Shown: positions 30,474 to 40,068, counted from the stretch's first letter. The stretch: 42,008 bases of DNA from an uncultured Lachnospiraceae bacterium (GCA_910577165.1 CAJTLX010000029.1:1-42008); one strand, 5' to 3'. The notes: a model not told the origin generated them from the letters alone. Program-made: numbers and translations.

Positions 30474-31304
30474 TTACAAGGTTAAAAACTCAGCTTTTCG
30501 CCCCCGGTACACCGTATAATATTTAAATCCAAGCGAGCAAAGCAGTTCCCGTATCTTTGCAAAATCATATGCAATATGTTCCGGCGCGTGTGCATCGGAG
30601 CCAATGGTAAGAATCTCCCCGCCAAGTGCCCGGTAAAGAGCCAGCACTTCCGGGCGCGGGTGGGCGAAGGGCAGACCATATTTATAGCCCGCCGTATTGA
30701 CTTCAAGCCCGCGCCCGCTCTCAATCAGCTTCTTTAAAATTTCTTCAATCAGTTCTCTGCAATCTTCAAAGCAGTAATCCTTATCCATCCCCTTTGGCAA
30801 ATATCGCACGGGGTAGTCTAAATGTCCATACACCTGAAACATATCATATTTTTTAGTATTTTCCAAAATAGATTCAAAATATATGCGCATTCCCTCCTTG
30901 ATCCCGTGATCTTCCCAGAATTCAGGATAATAAGGGTCAATATTTTCTAATATATGGGTGGAACCAATAATAAAGTCAAAGGGATACTGCTTGCAAAGTC
31001 TTTTATAATAAGTTCTACACTGATCAGAGATCACCGCTTCATTGCGCAGACCGAGTTCGATCCCAATAAGGATCTCCAACTGGCCTTTATCATCCTCTTT
31101 TATTTTTGTCAGCTTTGCAAAATAGGCATCCGGATCAAAAACAAAGGTATTTGGCGCGTACTGTGCAGGGTAGAGATAATCCATATGATCCGTGATACAA
31201 AGAATTTTTAATCCTTGCAAGATGGCTTGTTTTGTCATGGTTTCTACCGTGGCATCTGAGTCATCTGAAAATGCTGTGTGGGTGTGAAAATCTGCGGTAA
31301 TCAA
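30474..31304 (-). CDS. PHP-domain phosphatase, histidinol-phosphatase family
   Basis: 276 residues with the PHP metal-binding motifs: DFHTHTAFSDD (His7, His9), ITDHMDY (His40), FIIGSTHILENI and GSDAHAPEHIAYDF. Length and motifs match the HisK/HisJ histidinol-phosphate phosphatases, which carry out the penultimate step of histidine synthesis. No other his gene is nearby, so the substrate could differ. An AGGAGG-type site precedes the start. Confidence 0.88.
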   Translation of the reverse strand: MITADFHTHTAFSDDSDATVETMTKQAILQGLKILCITDHMDYLYPAQYAPNTFVFDPDAYFAKLTKIKEDDKGQLEILIGIELGLRNEAVISDQCRTYYKRLCKQYPFDFIIGSTHILENIDPYYPEFWEDHGIKEGMRIYFESILENTKKYDMFQVYGHLDYPVRYLPKGMDKDYCFEDCRELIEEILKKLIESGRGLEVNTAGYKYGLPFAHPRPEVLALYRALGGEILTIGSDAHAPEHIAYDFAKIRELLCSLGFKYYTVYRGRKAEFLTL

Positions 31305-31438
31305 AATTTTTCCTCCTTGTTTCTTTTTTCAATCCACTCGCGGCAGTTAGGAGCAAGACAATAATATGGATTGCCTTATGGCAGCAGGGGATACCACTTT
31401 CGCTCCGCCTGCTACTGCTGTTACTTTTCGGATATCCC

Positions 31439-33208
31439 TTAATCCGATACTAACGTGAGTGCGTCGATCTGCGGCGGGGCAACCAGGGAATAATTAGTGT
31501 AATAAATAACAAAGCCGGGCTTTGCTCCATTTGGCTTTTTCACGTTGCGCTTCTCCAGATAATCAATCTCAACTTTGTCCGCCTCCCGCCCTTTTGAGTA
31601 GTAGGCGGCAAGCTGTCCTGCCTCCTCGAAAACGCGGTCGGGCAGTTCCTCGCCCTTAGAGCGCACAATCACATGGGAACCCGGCATTCCCTTTGCATGA
31701 AACCACCAGTCATTTCCGGAGGCAAACTGGAAGGTCAGCTCATCATTTTGATAATTATTTTTTCCGACATAGATATCATACCCGTCCGAGGAGCGATAGT
31801 GAAAAGGCTTGCTGGAAATTTTCGCCTTTTTGGGAGGTTTCTTTCCATTTTTCACCTGAGTGTAATGGCGTTTAATATAGCCATAATCCATCATTTCTTC
31901 TTTTAATTGTGCCAGATCATCCTCATTTTCCGCAATATCAAGAGCGGTGCGGATGGAATCAAGATGATCAAGTTCATCTTTTGTCTCCTCGCTCAGATGG
32001 GAGAGTGCCTCGAACGTGCGTTTTAATTTGGCGTATTTATCAAAATAATGTTTCGCATTGTCGATTGCGGATAAGTCCGGGTCAAGCGGAATATTTAACT
32101 CCTCCCCCGTGTAATAATTTTGCACGGTCACAGATTTTTCACCCGGAATTACGCTGTAGCCGTAAGTGGTTAAAAGTTCACCGTAGACGCGGTACTTGTC
32201 CCGCTTTTCCGTGTCTTTTAACTGTTTTAGCTGCAAATCATATTTTTTAACATCGCGCTCGATCGCGTTGGAGATCACACGGCGCAGATCCGCAGATTTT
32301 TGCCGGATGCGGGTGAATTTGTTGCGTGCGGCATAATAGTCCTCCAAAAGCAGGGAGATGGAATCATAAGGTTTGGTAACACTTCCCTCAAAATCGCTGT
32401 AACAGGTGAGCGGGATGGACGAAAACTCGGTTGGCACACCGTTCTGATAAATAATATTTGGCGCGAATTCATTTGATTTTATTTGCTCTATCAGAAGGGA
32501 AAGCTCCCGGTAGAGGTGGAGTGCGTATTCTTCCGGCTGTACACAAAGCGGCTGTTCTGCGTCAATTCCCGCCCGATGGCAAAGTTCATTGGCGATAAGC
32601 GGGCTTAGTCCTGTCAGACTCTGGTAGAGTCCTTTTCCTGCGGGTATCGGTTTTTTCGCGATATGGGCAAGAAAATCTTCTGCCGACAGAGAGAGCGGAT
32701 CGTATTTTTCCTGCGTTTGTGGAATAAAATAGTCCCTCCCCGGCAGCACTTCGCGCACAGAGCTGACCGCGCCGGAAATATGTTTGATACTGTCGATAAT
32801 TTTGTTTTTGTCATCACAGAGAATAATATTGCTGTGTTTTCCCATAATTTCCATAATAAGATGTTTGACACACGGATCGCCCATCTCATCCAGGTGTTCG
32901 AACGCAATGTCAACAACGCGCTCTAAGCTAGGCTGTGTAATGGAGATAATGCGCGCACTGCTGCCATGTTTGCGCAGCAGCATACAGAAGTTTGGCGCGC
33001 TTATCGGGCTTGGCTTTGTCCCTTTTGTCAGATAGATTAAGGGCAGGGAGGCTGAGGCCGAGAGAAAAAGCTTATAGGTGTCGTAATTTTTTACGGTCAG
33101 AATAAGCTCGTCCTTCTCGGGCTGGCTGATTTTAATAATCCTTCCGCCGGTAAGTGTCCGGCTTAGTTCCTGTGTGATATTTGAAATTACAATTCCATCA
33201 AATGCCAT
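31439..33208 (-). CDS. rqcH: NFACT-family protein, RqcH (Rqc2 homologue)
   Basis: 589 residues from ATG 33208 (AGAGG upstream; an in-frame ATG at 33253 lacks one). NFACT-N begins MAFDGIVISNITQELSRTL and contains PNFCMLLRKHGSSARI. A coiled-coil region lies at about 280-440. The NFACT-R (DUF814) domain near the C-terminus reads FHYRSSDGYDIYVGKNNYQN, then WWFHAKGMPGSHVIVRS. In Bacillus subtilis RqcH adds C-terminal alanine tails to nascent chains on stalled 50S subunits, marking them for degradation; older annotations call it fibronectin-binding protein. No signal peptide is present. Confidence 0.95.
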   Translation of the reverse strand: MAFDGIVISNITQELSRTLTGGRIIKISQPEKDELILTVKNYDTYKLFLSASASLPLIYLTKGTKPSPISAPNFCMLLRKHGSSARIISITQPSLERVVDIAFEHLDEMGDPCVKHLIMEIMGKHSNIILCDDKNKIIDSIKHISGAVSSVREVLPGRDYFIPQTQEKYDPLSLSAEDFLAHIAKKPIPAGKGLYQSLTGLSPLIANELCHRAGIDAEQPLCVQPEEYALHLYRELSLLIEQIKSNEFAPNIIYQNGVPTEFSSIPLTCYSDFEGSVTKPYDSISLLLEDYYAARNKFTRIRQKSADLRRVISNAIERDVKKYDLQLKQLKDTEKRDKYRVYGELLTTYGYSVIPGEKSVTVQNYYTGEELNIPLDPDLSAIDNAKHYFDKYAKLKRTFEALSHLSEETKDELDHLDSIRTALDIAENEDDLAQLKEEMMDYGYIKRHYTQVKNGKKPPKKAKISSKPFHYRSSDGYDIYVGKNNYQNDELTFQFASGNDWWFHAKGMPGSHVIVRSKGEELPDRVFEEAGQLAAYYSKGREADKVEIDYLEKRNVKKPNGAKPGFVIYYTNYSLVAPPQIDALTLVSD

Positions 33209-33397
33209 AAAAAGACCTCTTTTCTTTGTTTCTCGTGTAATGTCTGACGACATTCATGTGTTCATATGCGAAAGGCAAACCCTCGAATTACGTATAATCG
33301 TCCATAAAAACTTTGTTTTCTCTCCGATTATGCTTATTCTCACTTTGCTTTTCGCATACATTATACCATATAATTCAAAAATTTAGAATCCTTTAAT

Positions 33398-33426
33398 TTG
33401 ACATTATCGTGTAGGAATCTTATAAT
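33398..33426 (+). promoter_or_regulatory. Promoter of the rhomboid-like protein gene
   Basis: TTGACA at 33398-33403, a 17-bp spacer and TATAAT at 33421-33426: consensus boxes at ideal spacing. Confidence 0.88.
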
Positions 33427-33479
33427 GGGGGTTAGTACCGCAGAGCGGGAATGGAAAAAGTAAGTATTGGAGGAGCAAA

Positions 33480-34418
33480 ATGGGTTTTATGTATAAGCTG
33501 GAACGAAAGTTTGGCAGGTATTCGATTAGAAATCTTTCGTTTGTGCTGATCTGTTGTTATGCAGTTGGTTATGTGTTGCAGCTTGTAAACGCGGATATGC
33601 TGTCGTGGCTGACGCTAAATCCGTATCTGATTCTACACGGACAAGTCTGGCGGCTTTTCAGCTGGATTTTTGTGCCGCCGGATGCGTTTGGCTTTTTTAC
33701 GCTGCTGATGCTGTATTTTTATTATGTTATCGGCACAATGCTAGAGCGTAATTGGGGCGAATTCCGCTACAATTTCTATATTTTTGGCGGTATGTTATTT
33801 ACGATTCTGGGAAGTTTCGCGGTGATGGGGTATGCCTATCTGAGTAAGGATTACAGCCTCTATATCAAACTGTATGGCGCGAAAAATGTCTTTACTAGCA
33901 ATCAGCTTTTCGGAGGGTGGTTTCGAATGTTTTCCACATATTATGTGAATATGTCGATCTATCTGGCCTATGCCACCACCTTTCCAAACCAGGTGATCTA
34001 TCTGATGTATGTACTGCCAATCAAGGTGAAATATCTTGGCATTATGTATGCGATAGTGTTAGTGTATGAGTTTATTCAGTACAATGCGGTCGGGCGCATA
34101 ATTATCGCTGCATCTTTGCTAAATTTTATTGTATTCTTTTTTCTCACAAGAAATTACCGGCGTATTTCGCCGCAGGAAATCAACCGCAAGCACAAATTCA
34201 AACAGGCGGTTCGGGAGGGTAAGCGAGGGGATAATGTCTCGCAGTTTCGCGGAAGGAATGTGGTGACAAGACATCGCTGCGCAGTGTGTGGTCGGACGGA
34301 GCTTGACGACGATTCGTTGGAATTTCGCTTTTGCTCAAAATGTGATGGGAATTATGAATATTGTTCGGAGCATTTATACACGCATGAGCATGTAAAGAGG
34401 GATGGCGGGGGGAACTGA
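33480..34418 (+). CDS. Rhomboid-like membrane protein with C-terminal zinc ribbon, probably non-proteolytic
   Basis: 312 residues with about six membrane helices in a rhomboid-like order (LILHGQVWRLFSWIFVPPDA, matching the Trp-Arg helix entry of rhomboids; FFTLLMLYFYYVIGTMLERN). No GxSG serine or partner His is visible, so it looks like a pseudo-rhomboid. The C-terminal 50 residues have two CxxC pairs (CAVCGRTELDD, FRFCSKCDGNYEYCSEH) that would bind zinc. A GGAGGAG site lies 6 bp upstream. The next gene begins in the same region (34453), so the three genes to 36742 are probably one operon. Confidence 0.82.
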   Translation: MGFMYKLERKFGRYSIRNLSFVLICCYAVGYVLQLVNADMLSWLTLNPYLILHGQVWRLFSWIFVPPDAFGFFTLLMLYFYYVIGTMLERNWGEFRYNFYIFGGMLFTILGSFAVMGYAYLSKDYSLYIKLYGAKNVFTSNQLFGGWFRMFSTYYVNMSIYLAYATTFPNQVIYLMYVLPIKVKYLGIMYAIVLVYEFIQYNAVGRIIIAASLLNFIVFFFLTRNYRRISPQEINRKHKFKQAVREGKRGDNVSQFRGRNVVTRHRCAVCGRTELDDDSLEFRFCSKCDGNYEYCSEHLYTHEHVKRDGGGN

Positions 34419-34452
34419 TCGAACGCGCTTATGTGTGGAGAAGAGAGGGAAT

Positions 34453-35649
34453 ATGGGAGCATTATGGATACAGGGGATCAAGGGACTTTTTAAAAGAAAA
34501 AATCTCTGTCTGTTTGCGGCAGTGATTTTTCTGGGGGTGCTTGCCGGATTTTTGACGCGCAAGGAGGATGTACAGAGAGAGGCGGGGGAGCGAGTTTCCA
34601 TCGGCATTGTAAACCATGATACTTCCATATATTCAAAGATGCTTTTATCCTTTTACCAGGAAAACGGTCTGTTTACTTCCTATGTTTCCGTCTATCTCGG
34701 CGAGGAGGAGGAAATTTTTTCCTGGTTTGAGGAAGGGAAACTGGATATGTATTTAGTGATCCCAAAGGATTTTGCGGACAGTATGACCTATCTTGAGCAT
34801 TTGCCAGTGCAGGCGGTGATTTCCGCAAAAAATCCCGCCATTGAGATCATGTTAAAAAATCTTTTGCAGGGCTATGAAAAGTACATTTCCTCCGTCGAGA
34901 TCCACTGTGTGGCACTCTATCAGGTAATGCTGCTCTCCGGAATGCCAAGAGAAACTGCAAAGGAGATGAATGAAAAAATTTCGGTGCAGCTAATCTTAAA
35001 GGCTCTGGCAAAAAATGATTTTTTTGAGAGACATATCCTGGAAAATTATGAGTCAGTACGGTTAGTGCCATTTTATTTGCATGAGCTAATGCTTTTGGGA
35101 CTTAACTTTTTGGCACTCCTTTTAGGACTTAATTTTCAAAAAGAGCATCATGCGGGAATTTATACGCGCCTTACCTGTCTTGGCGTGGGGAGTTTTCGAA
35201 TTCTCTGGCAGAAGGAACTTTTTTTTGGAGTGCTTCTTGCCGTGGCGGGAGTGATCACTGTTTTTCTTAACCCCTTCGTGCTTCTTTCCGGACAAGTTGT
35301 CTTTCTGCTTTTTTTATATTCCTGTCTGATGGGAGCGGCAATGCTGTTTATGGCAGCTACATTGGAGAAGATGAAAAATTATCTGCTTGCCTCGAATATG
35401 TTTTTAGTGCTTGGTGCGATTCTTGGCGGCGGGGTGATTCCTTTTATGTATCTGCCGGAAAGAATGAAAAACATAGCGCGCTTTCTGCCGAATTATAATT
35501 TTTTGTGTCTGATCTTTGACACTGAGGCAGGAAGACTTACCACAAAAGATCTCGCAGAAACAGGAATGCTCTGCGCGCTCAGCATTATTATACTTATCAG
35601 TCTCTCGGGGATTTTGTACCGCGCGAAGGAGGGGAAGTATTATGATTAA
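34453..35649 (+). CDS. ABC-2 type transporter permease subunit (first of a pair)
   Basis: 398 residues from ATG 34453 with GAGAGGG upstream; an in-frame ATG at 34402 would overlap the previous gene. One N-terminal helix (LCLFAAVIFLGVLAGFLTR), an extracellular domain of about 200 residues, then about five helices (LMLLGLNFLALLLGLNF; LFFGVLLAVAGVITVFL), the layout of ABC2_membrane_3 (YhgE/YhaP/ABC-2) permeases. It overlaps the next permease gene by 8 bp. No ATP-binding subunit is next to it, so its substrate and energy source cannot be named. Confidence 0.82.
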   Translation: MGALWIQGIKGLFKRKNLCLFAAVIFLGVLAGFLTRKEDVQREAGERVSIGIVNHDTSIYSKMLLSFYQENGLFTSYVSVYLGEEEEIFSWFEEGKLDMYLVIPKDFADSMTYLEHLPVQAVISAKNPAIEIMLKNLLQGYEKYISSVEIHCVALYQVMLLSGMPRETAKEMNEKISVQLILKALAKNDFFERHILENYESVRLVPFYLHELMLLGLNFLALLLGLNFQKEHHAGIYTRLTCLGVGSFRILWQKELFFGVLLAVAGVITVFLNPFVLLSGQVVFLLFLYSCLMGAAMLFMAATLEKMKNYLLASNMFLVLGAILGGGVIPFMYLPERMKNIARFLPNYNFLCLIFDTEAGRLTTKDLAETGMLCALSIIILISLSGILYRAKEGKYYD

Positions 35650-36742
35650 AAAAGCTTTTGTGCAGATGGGATTTTACCTCCGGTTATTCCTGACCGATCG
35701 GGCAACGCTTTTGATCTTTTGTATCTCGGTCTTTCTTTTTTTGTTCTGTATGGCAAATTTAAACCGGGGTGCGGATGAGATGGCAGCGATCCCCCTCGGT
35801 TTAATTGACCAGGATAAAACGGAAAAGTCTGAGGAACTTGTCAGGCGGTTAAAAAGTCTGGAGAGCTTTCTGGTAAAATCCGGAACCTACGGGGAACTTG
35901 TGACACTTTTGGAGGGGGGAGAGATCCGCTGTATCCTTGAGATTAAAGAGGGGTATCAGAATGCAGTATCCGCGGGAAAATACCGGGAACTGATCTGCGT
36001 CTACCACGAGGAGGGGGATAATGTGGCGACTCTGGTAACGGATATTGCTGCCGGGGAGATGATGTACGATATCTGCCAGGCACACGCCTATTTTGCCTAC
36101 GAAAAATTGCCGGAGGGAGAAAAGGAAAAATTTTCCAGAGAGGAATATGAAACATATGCGGCTTCTTTAATTGGCGGGGAAGATTTCGATTTTGCCTTTG
36201 ATTTTCGCTTTGTGGAGGAGGGGGGAGGTGAGCGAAGGGAGGGATTAAAAAGTAGTCTTTTTTACCGCCAGATTGTGGCGGCGATGGCGGCCATGCTCTT
36301 TTCGCTGTTTGCTATGTCTGCGATGGCAGTGGTATGCCAGCAAAAGGAGTCGGGGATCACAAAGAGAGCCTTTCTTCTTGGGATGGGGCGAGGGTCGGAA
36401 GCAGTTGGGAATCTTCTTGCCTGCACACTGCTTAGTATGGTTTTAGCAGCAGTTTTTGCGATCTGTGTCGGGGCGGGAATGGGAGAATGGAAAAAAATTT
36501 TTCCCATCTTCTGGACAAGTGCTGTGTTTTCGGTTATGATGTCATTGATCTATTATCTTTTGGCAAAGGCGGCAGGAGGACTTTTTCTTTATCAGATAGC
36601 GGGGACATTGGTTTTGGCAGTACTTGGAATCTGCGGGTTCTGCTCGATTGTGGAGGGGGTTTTGCTTCCGGATTTTCCAAAATGGTTTCATCTTTTGCCA
36701 AATTGTGCATATTTGCGCGGTATTGTAAAAATATTAAAGTAA
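35642..36742 (+). CDS. ABC-2 type transporter permease subunit (second of the pair)
   Basis: 366 residues from ATG 35642 with GGAGGGG upstream, overlapping the previous stop by 8 bp. Same plan as its neighbour: N-terminal helix (LLIFCISVFLFLFCMANL), a soluble domain (about 40-190), then about five helices ending at LPNCAYLRGIVKIL. The two proteins probably form a heterodimeric channel. A small hairpin (TCAGTGG/CCACTGA) follows at 36748-36768. Confidence 0.8.
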   Translation: MIKKAFVQMGFYLRLFLTDRATLLIFCISVFLFLFCMANLNRGADEMAAIPLGLIDQDKTEKSEELVRRLKSLESFLVKSGTYGELVTLLEGGEIRCILEIKEGYQNAVSAGKYRELICVYHEEGDNVATLVTDIAAGEMMYDICQAHAYFAYEKLPEGEKEKFSREEYETYAASLIGGEDFDFAFDFRFVEEGGGERREGLKSSLFYRQIVAAMAAMLFSLFAMSAMAVVCQQKESGITKRAFLLGMGRGSEAVGNLLACTLLSMVLAAVFAICVGAGMGEWKKIFPIFWTSAVFSVMMSLIYYLLAKAAGGLFLYQIAGTLVLAVLGICGFCSIVEGVLLPDFPKWFHLLPNCAYLRGIVKILK

Positions 36743-36747
36743 ATACT

Positions 36748-36768
36748 TCAGTGGCATAATTCCACTGA
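36748..36768 (+). terminator. Possible weak terminator after the ABC-2 pair
   Basis: A 7-bp stem TCAGTGG / CCACTGA with a 7-nt loop, 5 bp after the permease stop. There is no U-tract. Confidence 0.35.
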
Positions 36769-36835
36769 TCGGCGTGCGCATAAAAAATTTACTATAACTA
36801 TAAAAGCATTGCGACAGAAAGGGTTGGTATAGGGT

Positions 36836-38227
36836 ATGAGCGATCGAAGAAAAGAGCATGAAATACGAAAAAGAGAGAATTTTGAGCGGGGACTTTCGGT
36901 ATTTTTTAAGGAAGCTGCCTCGGTAAATAATATTTATGCGGGGACAAGTTTTCTGCTTCAATTCTACAGTTTTTATGAGAGTATTGCGGACGGGGAGCGA
37001 AAACTTTCCGGGGAGACGCTTGTGATCTGGCAGGAGATTAACCGGATGGTAAAGGAAAATTTTCTCTCCGGTTTTGACGGGGAAAAGCGCGAGGAAAGCG
37101 CGAAAAAACTTTTTTGTCTGCGTGAGCAAATCACGGGGAAGATGCAGGTACTTACCACATACACCGACCGGTTTTCGCTGTATGAATATATGTTAAACCG
37201 GATAGAGCCGCGCTTTTTGGAGGAAGTTTTTGTGCCGGAAGACGACGAGGCAGCAAGGGAAATTCTGCGCTATATTTTTATGGAGAAGGACAATCTTTTA
37301 GTTAACACCAGAATCCAGCAGATGCTTTCACAGCTTCCTGTACGGATGAGTCGCGGCAAATTTGAAGGTTTAGTGCGCGCGGGGTTTGAAAATTATGTCG
37401 GTATGGATACCGGCGCGGCGGATGATTTTGTCTATCGGATTGTATCAGTGGCGGGATTGTATGAGCCGGAGGGGATGGAGGATTATTTCCCAAATTTTTC
37501 CAATTGTCTTTCTGCCTTGAAAGAGAAGGACTGGAGGGAGATGGGAGAGGCGGACTACAGGGAGGCACAGGAATTATTTTCCCGCACAGCAAGGGAAGTA
37601 CAGGCACTGACGGATGATTATTACTCTCTGATGGAACTGGTAAATTTCTTGTATGCCTGGCTGTTAAATTATCCATATGCATCAGTGGAAGCGACAGCGC
37701 AGATGGACCATTTTCTGCCGTTGCTTGAGGAGATCTGCGAAAAGATTTCCTCCGGGGAAGAAATTATAAATGCAGCACTTTTGGATGGGACGGAGGGCGT
37801 TTTGGAAGAATTTTCGCTCAAGTTGCAAAAGATGCAGGGCATACTCTCAAAAATGGAGGAGGATGTAAGGGAAAGCGCGGCAGCACTTATGCTTGAGAAG
37901 GAATATACTTGTCTGAGAGTCAGCGCGCTCTTGTTAAGCGGCAGCCTTTTTGCTGTGCTGGAGCCTAAAGAACAGATGCAAATTGCGGATCGCGCATACC
38001 TAAAAGCGGCGGCGGATTCGCTTGTGGAAAAATTACTCACCGCGTTTTCGGTTCAGCCCCAGATTTTAAACCGCGCGATGATTGCGGCGGTGCTTGGGGA
38101 ATTGCCTGTATTTTTCAACAGTCAGAACGAAGTGATGGATTATGTGAGGAGAAGCTTTTCCGGATGCCATGAAATGGCGGAGAAAGTAGCGGGGATAAGG
38201 CTGATGAGGAAGCTGATGGAGGAGTAG
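36836..38227 (+). CDS. Helical cytoplasmic protein of unknown function (463 aa)
   Basis: 463 residues, acidic, almost entirely helical by composition, no membrane segment or signal. The ribosome binding site is weak (AGGG), but the frame has the codon use of its neighbours. No family is recognised. It is followed directly by a 105-residue gene (stop TAG at 38225-38227, next ATG at 38228) and then the DUF2953/GerW pair, so it may belong to the sporulation-linked cluster. I cannot assign a function. Confidence 0.72.
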   Translation: MSDRRKEHEIRKRENFERGLSVFFKEAASVNNIYAGTSFLLQFYSFYESIADGERKLSGETLVIWQEINRMVKENFLSGFDGEKREESAKKLFCLREQITGKMQVLTTYTDRFSLYEYMLNRIEPRFLEEVFVPEDDEAAREILRYIFMEKDNLLVNTRIQQMLSQLPVRMSRGKFEGLVRAGFENYVGMDTGAADDFVYRIVSVAGLYEPEGMEDYFPNFSNCLSALKEKDWREMGEADYREAQELFSRTAREVQALTDDYYSLMELVNFLYAWLLNYPYASVEATAQMDHFLPLLEEICEKISSGEEIINAALLDGTEGVLEEFSLKLQKMQGILSKMEEDVRESAAALMLEKEYTCLRVSALLLSGSLFAVLEPKEQMQIADRAYLKAAADSLVEKLLTAFSVQPQILNRAMIAAVLGELPVFFNSQNEVMDYVRRSFSGCHEMAEKVAGIRLMRKLMEE

Positions 38228-38545
38228 ATGCTTAATGTTCGAAGTGATTTGTTTGTTGGAGAATCTTTGAAGGAGAAATATCAGAAGCTTCTGCCGCGCA
38301 TTGCGAAAGGAAAAAAGGTAAAAAAAGGAATTACGATGATTACCTACGCAGTAAACGGGAACGATCTTTTTGATTTAATTCCCGCAAAGGAGATGAAGCT
38401 TTCAGTGCGGCAAGAGCAGAATCTATATGTGCTTGGGCTTGCGGGGAACCGCAGGGAGGCATTTTTTCTGGTGCAGGAGATGGTGATGGAGGTGTATGAA
38501 AAGACGGGGGGATTTGATGTAAGAGGATATTTTGGATTTGGGTAA
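38228..38545 (+). CDS. Small protein of unknown function (105 aa)
   Basis: 105 basic residues (MLNVRSDLFVGESLKEKYQK to VRGYFGFG). It starts right at the stop of the previous gene, with GGAGGAG upstream, so the two are translationally coupled. No membrane segment. No family is recognised. Confidence 0.75.
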   Translation: MLNVRSDLFVGESLKEKYQKLLPRIAKGKKVKKGITMITYAVNGNDLFDLIPAKEMKLSVRQEQNLYVLGLAGNRREAFFLVQEMVMEVYEKTGGFDVRGYFGFG

Positions 38546-38578
38546 AAAAAATTTTTGCGGGCGGAAAGAGGTGTAGGT

Positions 38579-39646
38579 GTGATTTTAGGTATTCTTGGAA
38601 CAATTTTAAAAATTATCGGAATGATATTGTTATGCATCCTCTTTTTACTGCTCTTTATCCTCTTTTTGTTGCTTTTTGTCCCACTGCGCTATCGCGCGCA
38701 GCTTTTTCGTGAGGGGAAGAATATTGCGGTACACGCCCAGATAAGTTATCTCTTTCACCTGATCTGTCTTCCCGTGGATTTTGAGGACAAAAAGCTAAAG
38801 ATATCGCTAAAGGTATTTGGATTTACATTTTTTAGCAATACAGAAAGCGAGGGGGGAAAGAGGAAAGCGGCGAAAAAGGGGAAGAAAAAAGTATCCGATA
38901 AGGAAGACGAAAAAGAAAGCGAAGGGCAAGAAGAGGGGGAAGAGCAGGAGATAGGAGAAGCGGAGGCAAAGGAACATCCGATATTGGGTACTGTACAAAT
39001 CAAGGAGAAGCCAATCGAAGAGAATCAGGTAAAACAAAAACAAAACTCCAACGAAACAAACGAAACAAAGTCCAAAGAAGGGGAAGAAATTTCCATAAAG
39101 AAAAGCAAGCCCCACAGTATTTCCGCAAAGATCGCAAAAAAACTGCGCATCCTTTACAAGAAACTTGTTGTGATTTATCAGAAAATAAGACGCAGGATAA
39201 AAAATATTTTTGAAAAGATTTCCTCCGGAAAGGAAAAACTCGCGGATCTTAGAAAAAAGATGCAACTAATTTTTACTTTTCTTAGGGATGAACAAAATAA
39301 AAATGGGATAAAATATGCAGGAAAGTCTATTTTGCAGTTGCTAAAGTATGTTTTACCGTATAAAATAGAGGGAGAGCTTGTATTTGCAACGGGGGATGCT
39401 TATTCGATGGGAAGGGCACTCTCATATTTGGGGATGCTCTATCCGCTTTACGGAAAACAGCTGACGCTCACTGCGGATTTTGAGGCGGACGCATTTCGCC
39501 TTGAGGGGCGTATGCAGCTTGCGGGAAGAATACGGTTTTGCAGGATTTTATGGATTGCGTTTAAATTGTGGAGAAAGGGCAAGATCTTGACCTTAGTTTC
39601 CTCCGCAAAAGAATTGAAACATAAGCTGACAACATCGGCTTTGTAA
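38579..39646 (+). CDS. ytfI: DUF2953-family protein (YtfI-like)
   Basis: 355 residues from GTG 38579, with AGAGG 7 bp upstream; the TTG at 38555 in the same frame is less likely. One N-terminal membrane helix (KIIGMILLCILFLLLFILFL), then a central low-complexity Glu/Lys region (about 85-185) and a C-terminal DUF2953-type domain (LPYKIEGELVFATGDAYSMG; GRIRFCRILWIAFKLWRKGK). In B. subtilis ytfI lies directly before ytfJ, as here. Role not established. Confidence 0.82.
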   Translation: MILGILGTILKIIGMILLCILFLLLFILFLLLFVPLRYRAQLFREGKNIAVHAQISYLFHLICLPVDFEDKKLKISLKVFGFTFFSNTESEGGKRKAAKKGKKKVSDKEDEKESEGQEEGEEQEIGEAEAKEHPILGTVQIKEKPIEENQVKQKQNSNETNETKSKEGEEISIKKSKPHSISAKIAKKLRILYKKLVVIYQKIRRRIKNIFEKISSGKEKLADLRKKMQLIFTFLRDEQNKNGIKYAGKSILQLLKYVLPYKIEGELVFATGDAYSMGRALSYLGMLYPLYGKQLTLTADFEADAFRLEGRMQLAGRIRFCRILWIAFKLWRKGKILTLVSSAKELKHKLTTSAL

Positions 39647-39666
39647 AATAGAAGGAGGATTTTTTT

Positions 39667-40068
39667 ATGGCAGACGGTAAATTTAGCAGCACTGTAAGCG
39701 CGCTGTTTCAGGGGATGGAATCGTTTTTAACAACAAAGACGGTGGTTGGCGACGCAGTAAAATTTGATGACGACACAATTATTTTGCCGCTTGTAGATGT
39801 GAGTTTCGGTATGGGTGCCGGCTCGTTTGTAAATGGATCCAAGGACAATTCCGGCGGCGGTATGAGCGGGAAGATGACACCGAGCGCGGTCCTTGTAATT
39901 CAGAACGGCCATGCAAGACTGGTGAATATAAAGAATCAAGATGCATTAACTAAGATTTTTGATATGGTACCGGATCTGGTGGATAAGTTTACCAAGGATG
40001 ATGTGACAAAGGAGAAGGAAAAAGAGGTGGATGAAAAGGCCACAGAGATTGTAAAGGAGAGCGAGTAA
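39667..40068 (+). CDS. gerW: GerW-family spore protein (YtfJ)
   Basis: 133 residues. Recognised by VDVSFGMGAGSFVNGSKDNS, the glycine-rich GGGMSGKMTPSAVLVIQNG and the acidic tail with the DKFTKDD segment. In B. subtilis GerW (YtfJ) is a forespore protein needed for proper L-alanine germination response. It lies 20 bp after the ytfI-like gene, with AGAAGGAGG upstream. Its presence suggests that the organism can form spores or descends from one that did. Confidence 0.93.
   Translation: MADGKFSSTVSALFQGMESFLTTKTVVGDAVKFDDDTIILPLVDVSFGMGAGSFVNGSKDNSGGGMSGKMTPSAVLVIQNGHARLVNIKNQDALTKIFDMVPDLVDKFTKDDVTKEKEKEVDEKATEIVKESE

Noticed and set aside
36734..37129. 131-aa minus-strand frame across the start of the 463-aa gene
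   Set aside because: It overlaps a long plus-strand gene with typical codon use and has no ribosome binding site; it is a shadow frame.
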